Positions 7,206 through 15,112 of a stretch of DNA of 64,000 nucleotides are shown here, piece after piece. This stretch comes from Piscinibacter sp. XHJ-5 (GTDB lineage Bacteria > Pseudomonadota > Gammaproteobacteria > Burkholderiales > Burkholderiaceae_C). The position numbers and the translations under genes are program-made. Under the pieces are notes generated by a model. The model made no database searches and was not told the DNA's origin. It worked only from the letters and a program-made list of their open reading frames with translations. The DNA is taken from positions 4,154,001 through 4,218,000 of the forward strand of contig NZ_CP123228.1 in assembly GCF_029855045.1 (NCBI RefSeq), in the 5' to 3' direction. Positions within the stretch are counted from its first letter, which is position 1, and the number at the start of each line of letters is the position of its first letter.

Positions 7206-10031
7206 ATGCGGCGCTTGCACCTGAGGTATTGGGTTCTCCTCGGCTTTTGCCTGTTCGTTCTCGGCTCCTGGTCCACCGCCGCGCGCGCCGCGTGGGTCCT
7301 GCTGGCCAACGAGAAGCAGAGCTTCACCGTGAGCGGCACGCAGACCGTTCGCTACGGCGCGAGCTCCAGCTGGGTGCAGAAGAGCGTCACCAGCAGCGGC
7401 CAGTGCACCAATGCCTTCTTCGGTCGCGACCCCCTCCAGGGCACCGTCAAGCGCTGCGAGCTGCTGGTGCCCGACACCTGGACCAAGATCAGCGACGAGG
7501 GCCAGGGCTTCACCGTCAGCGGCACGCAGACCGTGCGCTACGGTGCCAGCGCGAGCTGGGTGCAAAGGTCGGTCGCCGGCAGCGGGCAGTGCACCAACGC
7601 CTTCTTCGGCCGCGACCCGCTGGCCGGCGTGGTCAAGCGCTGCGAACGCCTCGATGTCTGGACCAGGATCGCGGACGAAGGACACAGCTTCACCGTCAGC
7701 GGCACGCAGACCGTGCGCTACGGCGCCAACTCGAGCTGGATCCAGAAGTCGATCACCAGCAGCGGGCAGTGCACCAACGCCTTCTTCGGCCGCGATCCGC
7801 TGGCCGGCGTGGTCAAGCGCTGCGAGGTGCGCAACGGCGCGGGCAACGACCCGCCGCTGGCCACGATCGCCAGCCCGGCGTCGGGCAAGACCTTTCGCGC
7901 GGGCCAGAGCGTGTCATTCAGCGGCAGTGCCACCGACCTCGAGGACGGGACCGTGCCTTCCAGCCGGCTCACCTGGTGGGCGGAGCTGCACCACGACACC
8001 CATGTGCACCCTTTCCAACCGCAGACCAGCGGCGGCAGCGGCTCGGTGACCATTCCGGTGCGCGGGGAGACCGCGGCCAACATCTGGTACCGCTTCCATT
8101 TGCGTGCGACCGACAGCGGCGGATTGACGCATGAGGTGACGCGCGACCTGCTGCCGCAGAAGTCGCAGTTCACGCTGGCCACCAGCCCGGCCGGGCTGCG
8201 CCTCACGCTGGACGGGCAGCCGATCACGGCGCCGCGCACCACCACCGGCGTGGTGGGCATCCAGCGCGACCTGGGCGCGGCCGACCAGGATCTCAACGGT
8301 CGCCGCTACCGCTTCGATCACTGGAGCGACGGCGGCGCCGCGACGCACACCATCTCCACGCCGGCGGCCAACACCACCTACACCGCCACCTTCACCGACC
8401 TCGGTCCGGTGGTGAACCAGCCGCCCTCGGTGACGCTCAGCGCGGCATCCACCGGAACGGTCGGCACGGCGATGACGCTCAGCGCCTCGGCAGCCGACAG
8501 CGATGGCACGATCGCGCGCGTGGAGTTCTTCGACGGCTCCACCAAGATCGGCGAGGACACCACCAGCGCCTACTCGATCTCCTGGACGCCGTCGAGCAGC
8601 GGCACGCACAGCCTGAGCGCGCGCGCCACCGACGACGACGGCGCGGCCACGACCAGCGCGGTGCGCTCCGTCAGCGTGAGCGCCGCGACCGGCGACACGC
8701 AGGCCCCGAGCGTCGCCCTCACCGCGCCGGCCAACCTGGCGACCGGCCTGGCGGGGACGCTCAGCATCACCGCCACGGCCAGCGACAACGTCGGCGTGCA
8801 GAGCGTCGAGTTCCAGGTCGACGGCGTCACGGTCGGCTCGGCCGACACCGCGGCGCCGTACAGCGCCAGCTTCGACACCAACACGCTCGCCTCGGGACAG
8901 CACATCGTGCGCGCCCGGGCCCGCGATGCGGCGGGCAACGTCTCGGGCTGGGCGACCCGCACGGTGAGCTTCGGCGGCTCGCGATCGCTGCCGCAGGGCT
9001 TCAGCCGGCTCGATCATTGGGGCGGCACGCTCGGCAACGCGACCGCCTTCGCGCAGGCGCCCGACGGGCGGCTGTTCGTCGCTCAGCAGACCGGTGCGCT
9101 GCGGATCATCAAAAACGGAGCGTTGTTGGGAACGCCGTTCGTCTCGCTCGCCGTTGATTCCAGCGGCGAGCGAGGCCTGATCGGCGTGGCGCTCGATCCG
9201 GGCTTCGCGAGCAACGGCCGCGTCTACGTGCACTACACGACGACGCAGAACGGCACGCACAACCGGATCAGCCGCTTCACCGCCAGCGGCGATGTGGCCG
9301 CGGCGGGCAGCGAAGTGGTTCTGGTGGACCTGCCGCTGCTGTCCAGCGCCACCAACCACAACGGCGGCGCGATGCACTTCGGCATGGACGGCAAGCTCTA
9401 TGTCGGCGTCGGCGACAACGCCAACTCGGCGAAGGCGCAGAACCTGGCCGATCCGTTCGGCAAGCTGCTGCGCTTCAATGCCGACGGCTCGATCCCGAGC
9501 GACAACCCGTTCTACGGCACGCAGACAGGCCTGGCGCGCGCGGTGTGGGCCTACGGCCTGCGCAACCCCTTCACCTTCGCGGTGCAGCCGGGCACGGGCC
9601 GCATACACGTCAACGACGTCGGCCAGAACACGTGGGAAGAGATCAACCTGGGGTCGCCGGGCGCCAACTACGGGTGGCCCGGATCGGAAGGGCCGGACGA
9701 CATCAGCGGCGGCATCACCGCGCCCCTGTTCACCTACAGGCACAGCGCCACCAGCCCCGCCGGATCAGGCCCCGGCGGCTTCTTCGTCGGCTATGCGATC
9801 GCGGGCGGGGCCTTCTATCCGACGAGCGGCAACTTCCCGGCCCCCTATCGAGGCGACTACTTCTTCGCCGACTACGTCAGCGGCTTCGTCGGCCGTGTCG
9901 ACCTGTCGAACGGGAACGCGGCGTATGCGTTCGCGAGCGGCATCGACAGCCCGGTGGACATGCTGGCGGGGGTCGACGGAGCCTTGTACGTGCTGACGCG
10001 CGGCGGCATCACGAGGATCAGCGCGCCGTGA
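7206..10031 (+). CDS. Exported multidomain PQQ-dependent sugar dehydrogenase-like protein
   Basis: 941 residues. A signal peptide (MRRLHLRYWVLLGFCLFVLG..., cleavage near AARA) is followed by three ~60-residue tandem repeats each containing SFTVSGTQTVRYGA, WVQ+S and QCTNAFFGRDP..KRCE; similar modules occur as surface or carbohydrate-associated domains in other secreted bacterial proteins. Next come PKD/Ig-like regions (about 215-595, including FDHWSDGGA and PPSVTLSAAS) and a C-terminal ~345-residue beta-propeller of the glucose/sorbosone dehydrogenase family (HNGGAMHFGMDGKLYVGVGD, GLRNPFTFAV, NDVGQNTWEEIN, NYGWPGSEG). It probably oxidises or binds sugars extracellularly; quinone activity is inferred. 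RBS GGAGGTGAGG precedes the ATG. Confidence 0.88.
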   Translation: MRRLHLRYWVLLGFCLFVLGSWSTAARAAWVLLANEKQSFTVSGTQTVRYGASSSWVQKSVTSSGQCTNAFFGRDPLQGTVKRCELLVPDTWTKISDEGQGFTVSGTQTVRYGASASWVQRSVAGSGQCTNAFFGRDPLAGVVKRCERLDVWTRIADEGHSFTVSGTQTVRYGANSSWIQKSITSSGQCTNAFFGRDPLAGVVKRCEVRNGAGNDPPLATIASPASGKTFRAGQSVSFSGSATDLEDGTVPSSRLTWWAELHHDTHVHPFQPQTSGGSGSVTIPVRGETAANIWYRFHLRATDSGGLTHEVTRDLLPQKSQFTLATSPAGLRLTLDGQPITAPRTTTGVVGIQRDLGAADQDLNGRRYRFDHWSDGGAATHTISTPAANTTYTATFTDLGPVVNQPPSVTLSAASTGTVGTAMTLSASAADSDGTIARVEFFDGSTKIGEDTTSAYSISWTPSSSGTHSLSARATDDDGAATTSAVRSVSVSAATGDTQAPSVALTAPANLATGLAGTLSITATASDNVGVQSVEFQVDGVTVGSADTAAPYSASFDTNTLASGQHIVRARARDAAGNVSGWATRTVSFGGSRSLPQGFSRLDHWGGTLGNATAFAQAPDGRLFVAQQTGALRIIKNGALLGTPFVSLAVDSSGERGLIGVALDPGFASNGRVYVHYTTTQNGTHNRISRFTASGDVAAAGSEVVLVDLPLLSSATNHNGGAMHFGMDGKLYVGVGDNANSAKAQNLADPFGKLLRFNADGSIPSDNPFYGTQTGLARAVWAYGLRNPFTFAVQPGTGRIHVNDVGQNTWEEINLGSPGANYGWPGSEGPDDISGGITAPLFTYRHSATSPAGSGPGGFFVGYAIAGGAFYPTSGNFPAPYRGDYFFADYVSGFVGRVDLSNGNAAYAFASGIDSPVDMLAGVDGALYVLTRGGITRISAP
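7321..7830 (+). repeat. Three tandem coding repeats within the sugar dehydrogenase-like gene
   Basis: Units begin at 7321, 7507 and 7687 with the near-identical GCTTCACCGT(G/C)AGCGGCACG, giving periods of 186 and 180 bp. DNA identity between units is high, suggesting recent duplication or gene conversion. All three stay in frame. Confidence 0.85.
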
Positions 10032-10097
10032 ATTGAACCTTGCGCGCGCGAGGTGCAACCCAGGCGTACGCATCCGCTCACGCCGAGGAGCCGCCTC

Positions 10098-10688
10098 ATG
10101 ACCGCCATCCGTCCGCTCGCGGCCGCCGCCGCGCTGTTGCTCGCCTCGGCCCTCTCGTTCGCCGAGGACGTCGTCGTCAACGCAGTGCCGCTCGACGCCG
10201 CCACGCGGTCCGCGCTGGAGCGCGCCTACGGCGTGCCGCTGGTCCCGGGACGCTACTGGTACGACACGGTGTCCGGCGTATGGGGACGCGAAGGCGGCCC
10301 CGCCGCGCGACAGATCCACCCGGGCCTGCGTCTGGGCGGCCCCCTGCGTCGCGACGCCTCGCGCGGACGCAGCGGCGTCGTCGTCAACGGCCGCGAGCTG
10401 CATGCCCTGGACGTGGCTGCCCTGCAGCGCTGCACGGCGGTCATCCCCGGGCGCTACTGGGTCCTGGCCAACGGCGTCGGCGGTCCCGAGAATGGCCCGG
10501 CGCAGTTCAACCTCGCCGTGCTGTGCGGCCGCTCGTCGGGCGGCGCCGCATCGAACACGCGCTGCGACCACTACGGCGGCGGCCAGTTCAACTGCAGCAA
10601 CTCGCGCACCGGCATCGGCATGATCGGTGAAGGCGGCGGCAAGGGAGCGGTGTTCGTGGACGGCAAGGTCCTGATGACGCCGAACTGA
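10098..10688 (+). CDS. Secreted protein of unknown function
   Basis: A 196-residue protein with a signal peptide (MTAIRPLAAAAALLLASALSFAED). The mature region has two related halves, with the phrases VPGRYWYDTVSGVWGREGGP and IPGRYWVLANGVGGPENGPA, and a central HALDVAALQRC segment. It ends in a glycine- and asparagine-rich stretch with two cysteines (TRCDHYGGGQFNCSNS). Three or more cysteines suggest disulphides in an extracytoplasmic protein. GAGGAG lies upstream of the ATG. It sits 66 bp after the sugar dehydrogenase-like gene in the same direction, so co-expression is possible. I do not recognise a named family and assign no function. Confidence 0.75.
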   Translation: MTAIRPLAAAAALLLASALSFAEDVVVNAVPLDAATRSALERAYGVPLVPGRYWYDTVSGVWGREGGPAARQIHPGLRLGGPLRRDASRGRSGVVVNGRELHALDVAALQRCTAVIPGRYWVLANGVGGPENGPAQFNLAVLCGRSSGGAASNTRCDHYGGGQFNCSNSRTGIGMIGEGGGKGAVFVDGKVLMTPN

Positions 10689-10787
10689 GCGATGGTCGTG
10701 GGGTTCGCCTCCCTAACAGAGACGATTGAAGCCCGCATGGGCGAGCACTAAGGTTGCCCCATCGAAACGCGCCGCGGGAGGCACGAC

Positions 10788-13091
10788 ATGGCAACTCCGT
10801 TCGCCGGGAAGACCTTCACCTTCACGCAACCCGACGGCACGCGCATCCAGCTGCGCGGCTGGGGCGACCAGCACTACGCGGTGTTCGAGACGCTCGACGG
10901 CTTCACGGTGGTGAAGAACCCGCACACCGGCTTCTACGAGATCGCGCAGCTCTCGCCCGACGGCACCACGCTCGAGCCGGCGCCCGGCACACCTGGCCAC
11001 CTCGACGGCACGCGAGCCGCCGTGCAGCCCGGACTGCGCGTCGCCCGCGAGAGCGCGCGGGCTCGCGGACGCGAGGGCGTCATGCGCCTGGGCGGACGCC
11101 GCTGCGACCAGCGGCGCGAGGAGCGCAAGACACAGCAGCGCGTCATGCGCTCGCTGGTGGCGGGCGGCGCACCGGCGTTTGCGCCGCCGCAGCGCGGCAC
11201 GCTGGGCGACTTCGTCGGGCTGTGCCTGCTGATCGAATTTCCCGACGAGGCCGGCGCGATCAGCCGCGGCGAGGTCGAGAACTTCTGCAACCAGCCCGGC
11301 TACAGCGGCTTCGGCAACAACGGCTCGGTGTTCGACTACTACCTTGCCAACTCGATCGGCCGCGTGCGCTACACCAATGTCGTCGCGCCGTCCTATCGGG
11401 CACAGCATCCGAAGGCGCACTACACCGATCCGGCGATTCCCCAGGGCACGCGCGCGCGGCAGCTCATCCTCGAGGCGATCGACCACCTGAAGGCCACCGG
11501 CTTCGACTTCTCCGCGCTCACCGCCGACAACGCCGGCATGGTCTACGCGATGAACGTCTACTACGCGGGCGAGGTGGTCAACAACTGGGCCGAGGGCCTG
11601 TGGCCGCACGCCTGGCACCTGGAAACGCCGGTGCTGGTCGCACCCGGCAAGTCGGTCTTCGACTACCAGTTCACCGACATGAGCCAGCAGCTCTCGCTGG
11701 GCACGTTCTGCCACGAGAACGGGCACATGCTGTGCGACTACCCCGATCTCTACGACTACGGCAGCGAGTCCAGCGGCATCGGCGCGTACTGCCTCATGTG
11801 CGCCGGGGCCAACATCGACGAGAAGAACCCCACCCACATCTGCGGCTACCTGAAGCGCCTGTCGGGCTGGGCCGGCAGCGTCAAGGCACTTGAGCACGGC
11901 CAGCAGGTGTCGCTGCCCGCGGGCAACAACGACTTCGCGATGCTCGCCAAGGACAGCAAGGAATATTTCCTCATCGAGAACCGCGTCAGGTCAGGTCGCG
12001 ATGCCTCGCTGCCCGACGAGGGCCTGGCCATCTGGCACGTCGACGAGGAAGGCGACAACAGCAACGAGCAGATGACGCCGGCCAAGCACTACGAGGTGTC
12101 GCTCGAGCAGGCCGACGGCGCGTTTGCGCTGGAGACACGGCGCGCCCAGTACGGCGATGCGACCGACCTCTTCGGCCAGGCGCAAATGCGCTTCGCCGAC
12201 ACCACCACGCCCGACAGCAAATGGTGGAACGGCACCACCTCGCACCTGGACATCCACGACATCTCGGCGCCCGGACCGGTGGTCACCTTCGGCGTGCGCC
12301 TGTCCGAGGACGTGAGCGCGCCGGTGGTGCTGCGGCGCGAGTCCAGCGCCGACCGCAACATCCCCGACGACGACGCAACGGGCATCGTCGACACCATCGA
12401 CATCGCGGAGGCGCTGACGATCACCGGCCTCAAGGTGATGGTCGACATCACGCACACCTACCGCGGCGACCTGCGCATCATGCTCACCGCGCCCTGGGGC
12501 GACGCCGTCGTGCTGCACCCGAAGAACGAAGGCGGCAACGCGGACAACCTGCAGGCCACCTACGACGAGACCGCGCTGCCGGCGCTGGCCGCCTGGCGGG
12601 GACGCAGCACGCAAGGCGCCTGGCGGCTGGGCGTCCAGGACCTGGCGCCGGCCGACGCGGGCATGCTCAACCGGTGGGCGCTCGAGTTCAACTCGGCGGC
12701 CGTTTCGCCGGGGCCGGTGGTGCTGGAGGAGGCGCCCGGCGCGCTGATCCCCGACAACCAGCCGGCCGGCATCGAGCGCGCGCTGGCCACCGCCGCCGCG
12801 GGCCAGGTGGGCAGCCTGGAGGTGTCGGTGGACATCACGCATCCGTGGATCGGCGACCTGCGCGTCGCCCTGCGATCGCCGGCCGGCGGCGAGGTGGTGC
12901 TGCACAGCGGCACCGGCGGCTCGACCGACAACCTCGTGCAGACCTACACCGTTGCGACGACGCCGGGCCTGACCACCCTCGCCGGGCAGCCGGTCGCGGG
13001 AAACTGGACGCTTTCGGTGGCCGACACGGCGCCGGACGACGTGGGCAAGCTGAACGCGTGGCGGGTGGTGGTGAAGCCCGCCGTGGCGTAG
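10788..13091 (+). CDS. M6-family metalloprotease with two proprotein-convertase P-domains
   Basis: 767 residues. The N-terminal region (FTFTQPDGTRIQLRGWGDQH, ETLDGFTVVKNPHTGFYEIA) matches the propeptide of M6 (immune inhibitor A-like) peptidases. The zinc motif HENGH (His309-Glu310-His313) lies in TFCHENGHMLCDYPDLYDYG, and downstream GIGAYCLMC fits the family Met-turn region. Two C-terminal beta-jellyroll P-domains follow (about 515-640 and 645-765), each with DITH and WxL/WIGDLR-type strands. The RBS CGGGAGG is excellent, fixing the start, yet no signal peptide is visible. It probably acts on proteins outside the cell if exported by another route. Converges on the TRAP gene. Confidence 0.9.
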   Translation: MATPFAGKTFTFTQPDGTRIQLRGWGDQHYAVFETLDGFTVVKNPHTGFYEIAQLSPDGTTLEPAPGTPGHLDGTRAAVQPGLRVARESARARGREGVMRLGGRRCDQRREERKTQQRVMRSLVAGGAPAFAPPQRGTLGDFVGLCLLIEFPDEAGAISRGEVENFCNQPGYSGFGNNGSVFDYYLANSIGRVRYTNVVAPSYRAQHPKAHYTDPAIPQGTRARQLILEAIDHLKATGFDFSALTADNAGMVYAMNVYYAGEVVNNWAEGLWPHAWHLETPVLVAPGKSVFDYQFTDMSQQLSLGTFCHENGHMLCDYPDLYDYGSESSGIGAYCLMCAGANIDEKNPTHICGYLKRLSGWAGSVKALEHGQQVSLPAGNNDFAMLAKDSKEYFLIENRVRSGRDASLPDEGLAIWHVDEEGDNSNEQMTPAKHYEVSLEQADGAFALETRRAQYGDATDLFGQAQMRFADTTTPDSKWWNGTTSHLDIHDISAPGPVVTFGVRLSEDVSAPVVLRRESSADRNIPDDDATGIVDTIDIAEALTITGLKVMVDITHTYRGDLRIMLTAPWGDAVVLHPKNEGGNADNLQATYDETALPALAAWRGRSTQGAWRLGVQDLAPADAGMLNRWALEFNSAAVSPGPVVLEEAPGALIPDNQPAGIERALATAAAGQVGSLEVSVDITHPWIGDLRVALRSPAGGEVVLHSGTGGSTDNLVQTYTVATTPGLTTLAGQPVAGNWTLSVADTAPDDVGKLNAWRVVVKPAVA

Positions 13092-13158
13092 CCTCAGAGG
13101 CGCGTGCTGCGCAGTGGTCACCTGACCATGAGCCATCGAACGTGGCTGCGGCGCGGGA

Positions 13159-14448
13159 TCACCCGAGAAAGTAATGCGGAATCCACGACCCCAGCCCCGG
13201 CACCAGGATCACCAGCACCAGCACCAGCGTCTGCGCCAGCATGAACCACCACAGGTGCCGATTCGTCTCGGCGTAGGTCGCCTGCGCGATGCCGGTGGTC
13301 ACGAACAGCAGCGGCGCCGTGGGCGGCGACACGGCGCCGATCTGGTGGCACATCACCATCACCAGGCCCATCTGGTACGGATCGATGCCGTACTTCCTGC
13401 TGATCTCGATGGCCACCGGCGCGAACACCAGCAGCACGGCGAGCGAGTCCACGAAGGTGCCCAGGACGATCATCACGGCGGCGACGATCAGCAGCACGAC
13501 GGTGGGACTCTGCGACATCGATGTCACGAAGCTCACCGCGCTCTCGTTGAACTGCAGGGTGGCCAGCAGCCAGCCCGTAGCGCCGGCCACCGCGATCACG
13601 CCCGACACCAAGGTCGTCATGACCGCGGAGTCCACCAGGATGCGCGGCAGATCACGCCAGCGCAGCTTGCGGGACACGAAAAGGCCGACGACGAGGGCAT
13701 GCAGGCAGGCCACGACGCCGGCGTCGGTGGCGGTGAACACGCCGCCGAGGATGCCGCCGACGACGATCACCGGCCCGAGAAGTGCCGGCCACACCTCGCG
13801 TGTCGCACGTCCCAGGGCGGCCCACTCGAAGCGGCCGTGCACGACGCGCAGCTCGGGATAGTCGGGGTGGTAGCTGTAGAGCTTGATCGTCGTCATGAGG
13901 AACAGGCCGACGAGCACGCCCGGGATGATGCCGCCGAGGAACAGACCGCCGATCGACACCTGCGCGATGGCGCCGTAGATCACCATCGTCATGCTCGGCG
14001 GAATGATGGCGCCCAGGGTGCCGGCGGTGGCGACGAGCGCCGCCGCGAAGCCCGACTTGTAGCCCGACCGCTTCATCGTCGGAATGACGATGGACCCCAT
14101 GGCGGCGGCGTCGGCCGTCGACGAGGCGGAGATGCCGCCCAACACCATGCTCGCGACCACCGACGCGTGCGCCAGGCCGGCACGCAGATGGCCCACCAGC
14201 ACGCGCGAGAACTCCACCAGCTGCCGGCTCATGCCGCCGGCGGACATGAGCGCGCTGGCGAGGATGAAGTACGGCAGCGCGAGCAGCGTGAAGGAATCGA
14301 GCTGCACCAGCATCTTCTGCGCGAAGAGCGGCAGCACGATGTCGGGCGCCGCCGCCACGCCCACGTGGCCGGCGAGCGCGATCGCCAGCAGGATGGGGAT
14401 GCCCGCCAGCATCGCGACGAGCATCAGCGCGAACAGCCCCCAGATCAC
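13159..14448 (-). CDS. TRAP transporter large permease (DctM family)
   Basis: 429 residues of an almost wholly hydrophobic protein with about 12 transmembrane helices, the ion-coupled permease of a tripartite ATP-independent periplasmic transporter. Family signatures include GGISASSTADAAAMGSIVIP, GTLGAIIPPSMTMVIYGAI and GVFTATDAGVVA. Start is a GTG at 14448 that overlaps the DctQ stop as GTGA, showing translational coupling. The open frame extends far upstream but out of register with the permease fold. No DctP receptor gene adjoins on either side, so the substrate cannot be inferred. Confidence 0.92.
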   Translation of the reverse strand: MIWGLFALMLVAMLAGIPILLAIALAGHVGVAAAPDIVLPLFAQKMLVQLDSFTLLALPYFILASALMSAGGMSRQLVEFSRVLVGHLRAGLAHASVVASMVLGGISASSTADAAAMGSIVIPTMKRSGYKSGFAAALVATAGTLGAIIPPSMTMVIYGAIAQVSIGGLFLGGIIPGVLVGLFLMTTIKLYSYHPDYPELRVVHGRFEWAALGRATREVWPALLGPVIVVGGILGGVFTATDAGVVACLHALVVGLFVSRKLRWRDLPRILVDSAVMTTLVSGVIAVAGATGWLLATLQFNESAVSFVTSMSQSPTVVLLIVAAVMIVLGTFVDSLAVLLVFAPVAIEISRKYGIDPYQMGLVMVMCHQIGAVSPPTAPLLFVTTGIAQATYAETNRHLWWFMLAQTLVLVLVILVPGLGSWIPHYFLG

Positions 14449-14927
14449 GACTTCACCCGGTCGATGTGCTGCCGGCCCCACGCGACCATGCGCTGCAGGG
14501 CCACCAGCGCCAGGTAGGCGCCGCCGGCCACCATCGCGTAGTACGGGTAGCTCATCGGGACTTCCAGCCCCGGCGATTCCTGCAGCGCCGCCACGCGCGA
14601 CACCTGCCACCCCAGCGCCATCAGCGAGACGGCGAACGAGAACCACATCAGCTCGACCAGCAGGTCGAAGCCGGCGCGCACCAGCGGCGGGTACATGTCG
14701 CGAAAGGTGTCGATGAACAAATGCGCCCCGCGGCGGTAGGCCACCGGAATCCCGAGGAACACGACCCCGATGTGGCCGAAGACCTGCGCTTCCTCGCTCC
14801 AGCTCAGCGACGAATTCAGCACCAGGCGGTGAAGGACCTGCAGCGTGCCGACCACCACCATGGCGGCGAGGATCGCGGCGACGAGGAGCTCGACGCCACG
14901 ATCGATCGCCGACAACCCCTTCGTCAT
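14445..14927 (-). CDS. TRAP transporter small permease (DctQ family)
   Basis: A 160-residue four-helix membrane protein that pairs with the adjacent DctM. Typical DctQ features: LVLNSSLSWSEEAQVFGHIG after the first helices, then AYRRGAHLFIDTF, the conserved amphipathic segment. The ATG at 14927 has a GAGGAG ribosome-binding site 7 bp upstream. Divergent from the C13 peptidase gene. Confidence 0.9.
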   Translation of the reverse strand: MTKGLSAIDRGVELLVAAILAAMVVVGTLQVLHRLVLNSSLSWSEEAQVFGHIGVVFLGIPVAYRRGAHLFIDTFRDMYPPLVRAGFDLLVELMWFSFAVSLMALGWQVSRVAALQESPGLEVPMSYPYYAMVAGGAYLALVALQRMVAWGRQHIDRVKS

Positions 14928-15075
14928 CTCGAGTCTCCTCGCCGGTCTGCGCCCTCGGATCTGTCTGATGGACTCTGCTCGATTGTCGAACATCGGCGTC
15001 GACGGGACGAGCGCGTGCCTCGGCAGCCGTCACCTTCCCGGGACCAGGAGGCGAGCAGCGGCGCCGGCCCGCTAA

Positions 15076-15096
15076 AGTCGGACAAGAGTCGGACAA
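15076..15096 (+). repeat. Two 10-bp direct repeats upstream of the C13 peptidase
   Basis: AGTCGGACAA occurs at 15076-15085 and again at 15087-15096, with a degenerate third ACGGAC just after. The 11-bp spacing is one helical turn, as expected for tandem protein-binding half-sites. It ends 16 bp before the peptidase ATG, in the 185-bp divergent gap with dctQ. Possible operator; no regulator is assigned. Confidence 0.35.
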
Positions 15097-15112
15097 AACG
15101 GACCCGTGGACG

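Noticed and set aside
7321..7830. Tandem repeats as a possible CRISPR or satellite array
   Set aside because: Units are ~180 bp, stay in frame and encode a repeated protein module; there are no short repeat-spacer units.
13092..13158. TGGTCA-CC-TGACCA dyad as a bidirectional terminator
   Set aside because: Only a 6-bp stem with a 2-base loop and no T-run on either strand.
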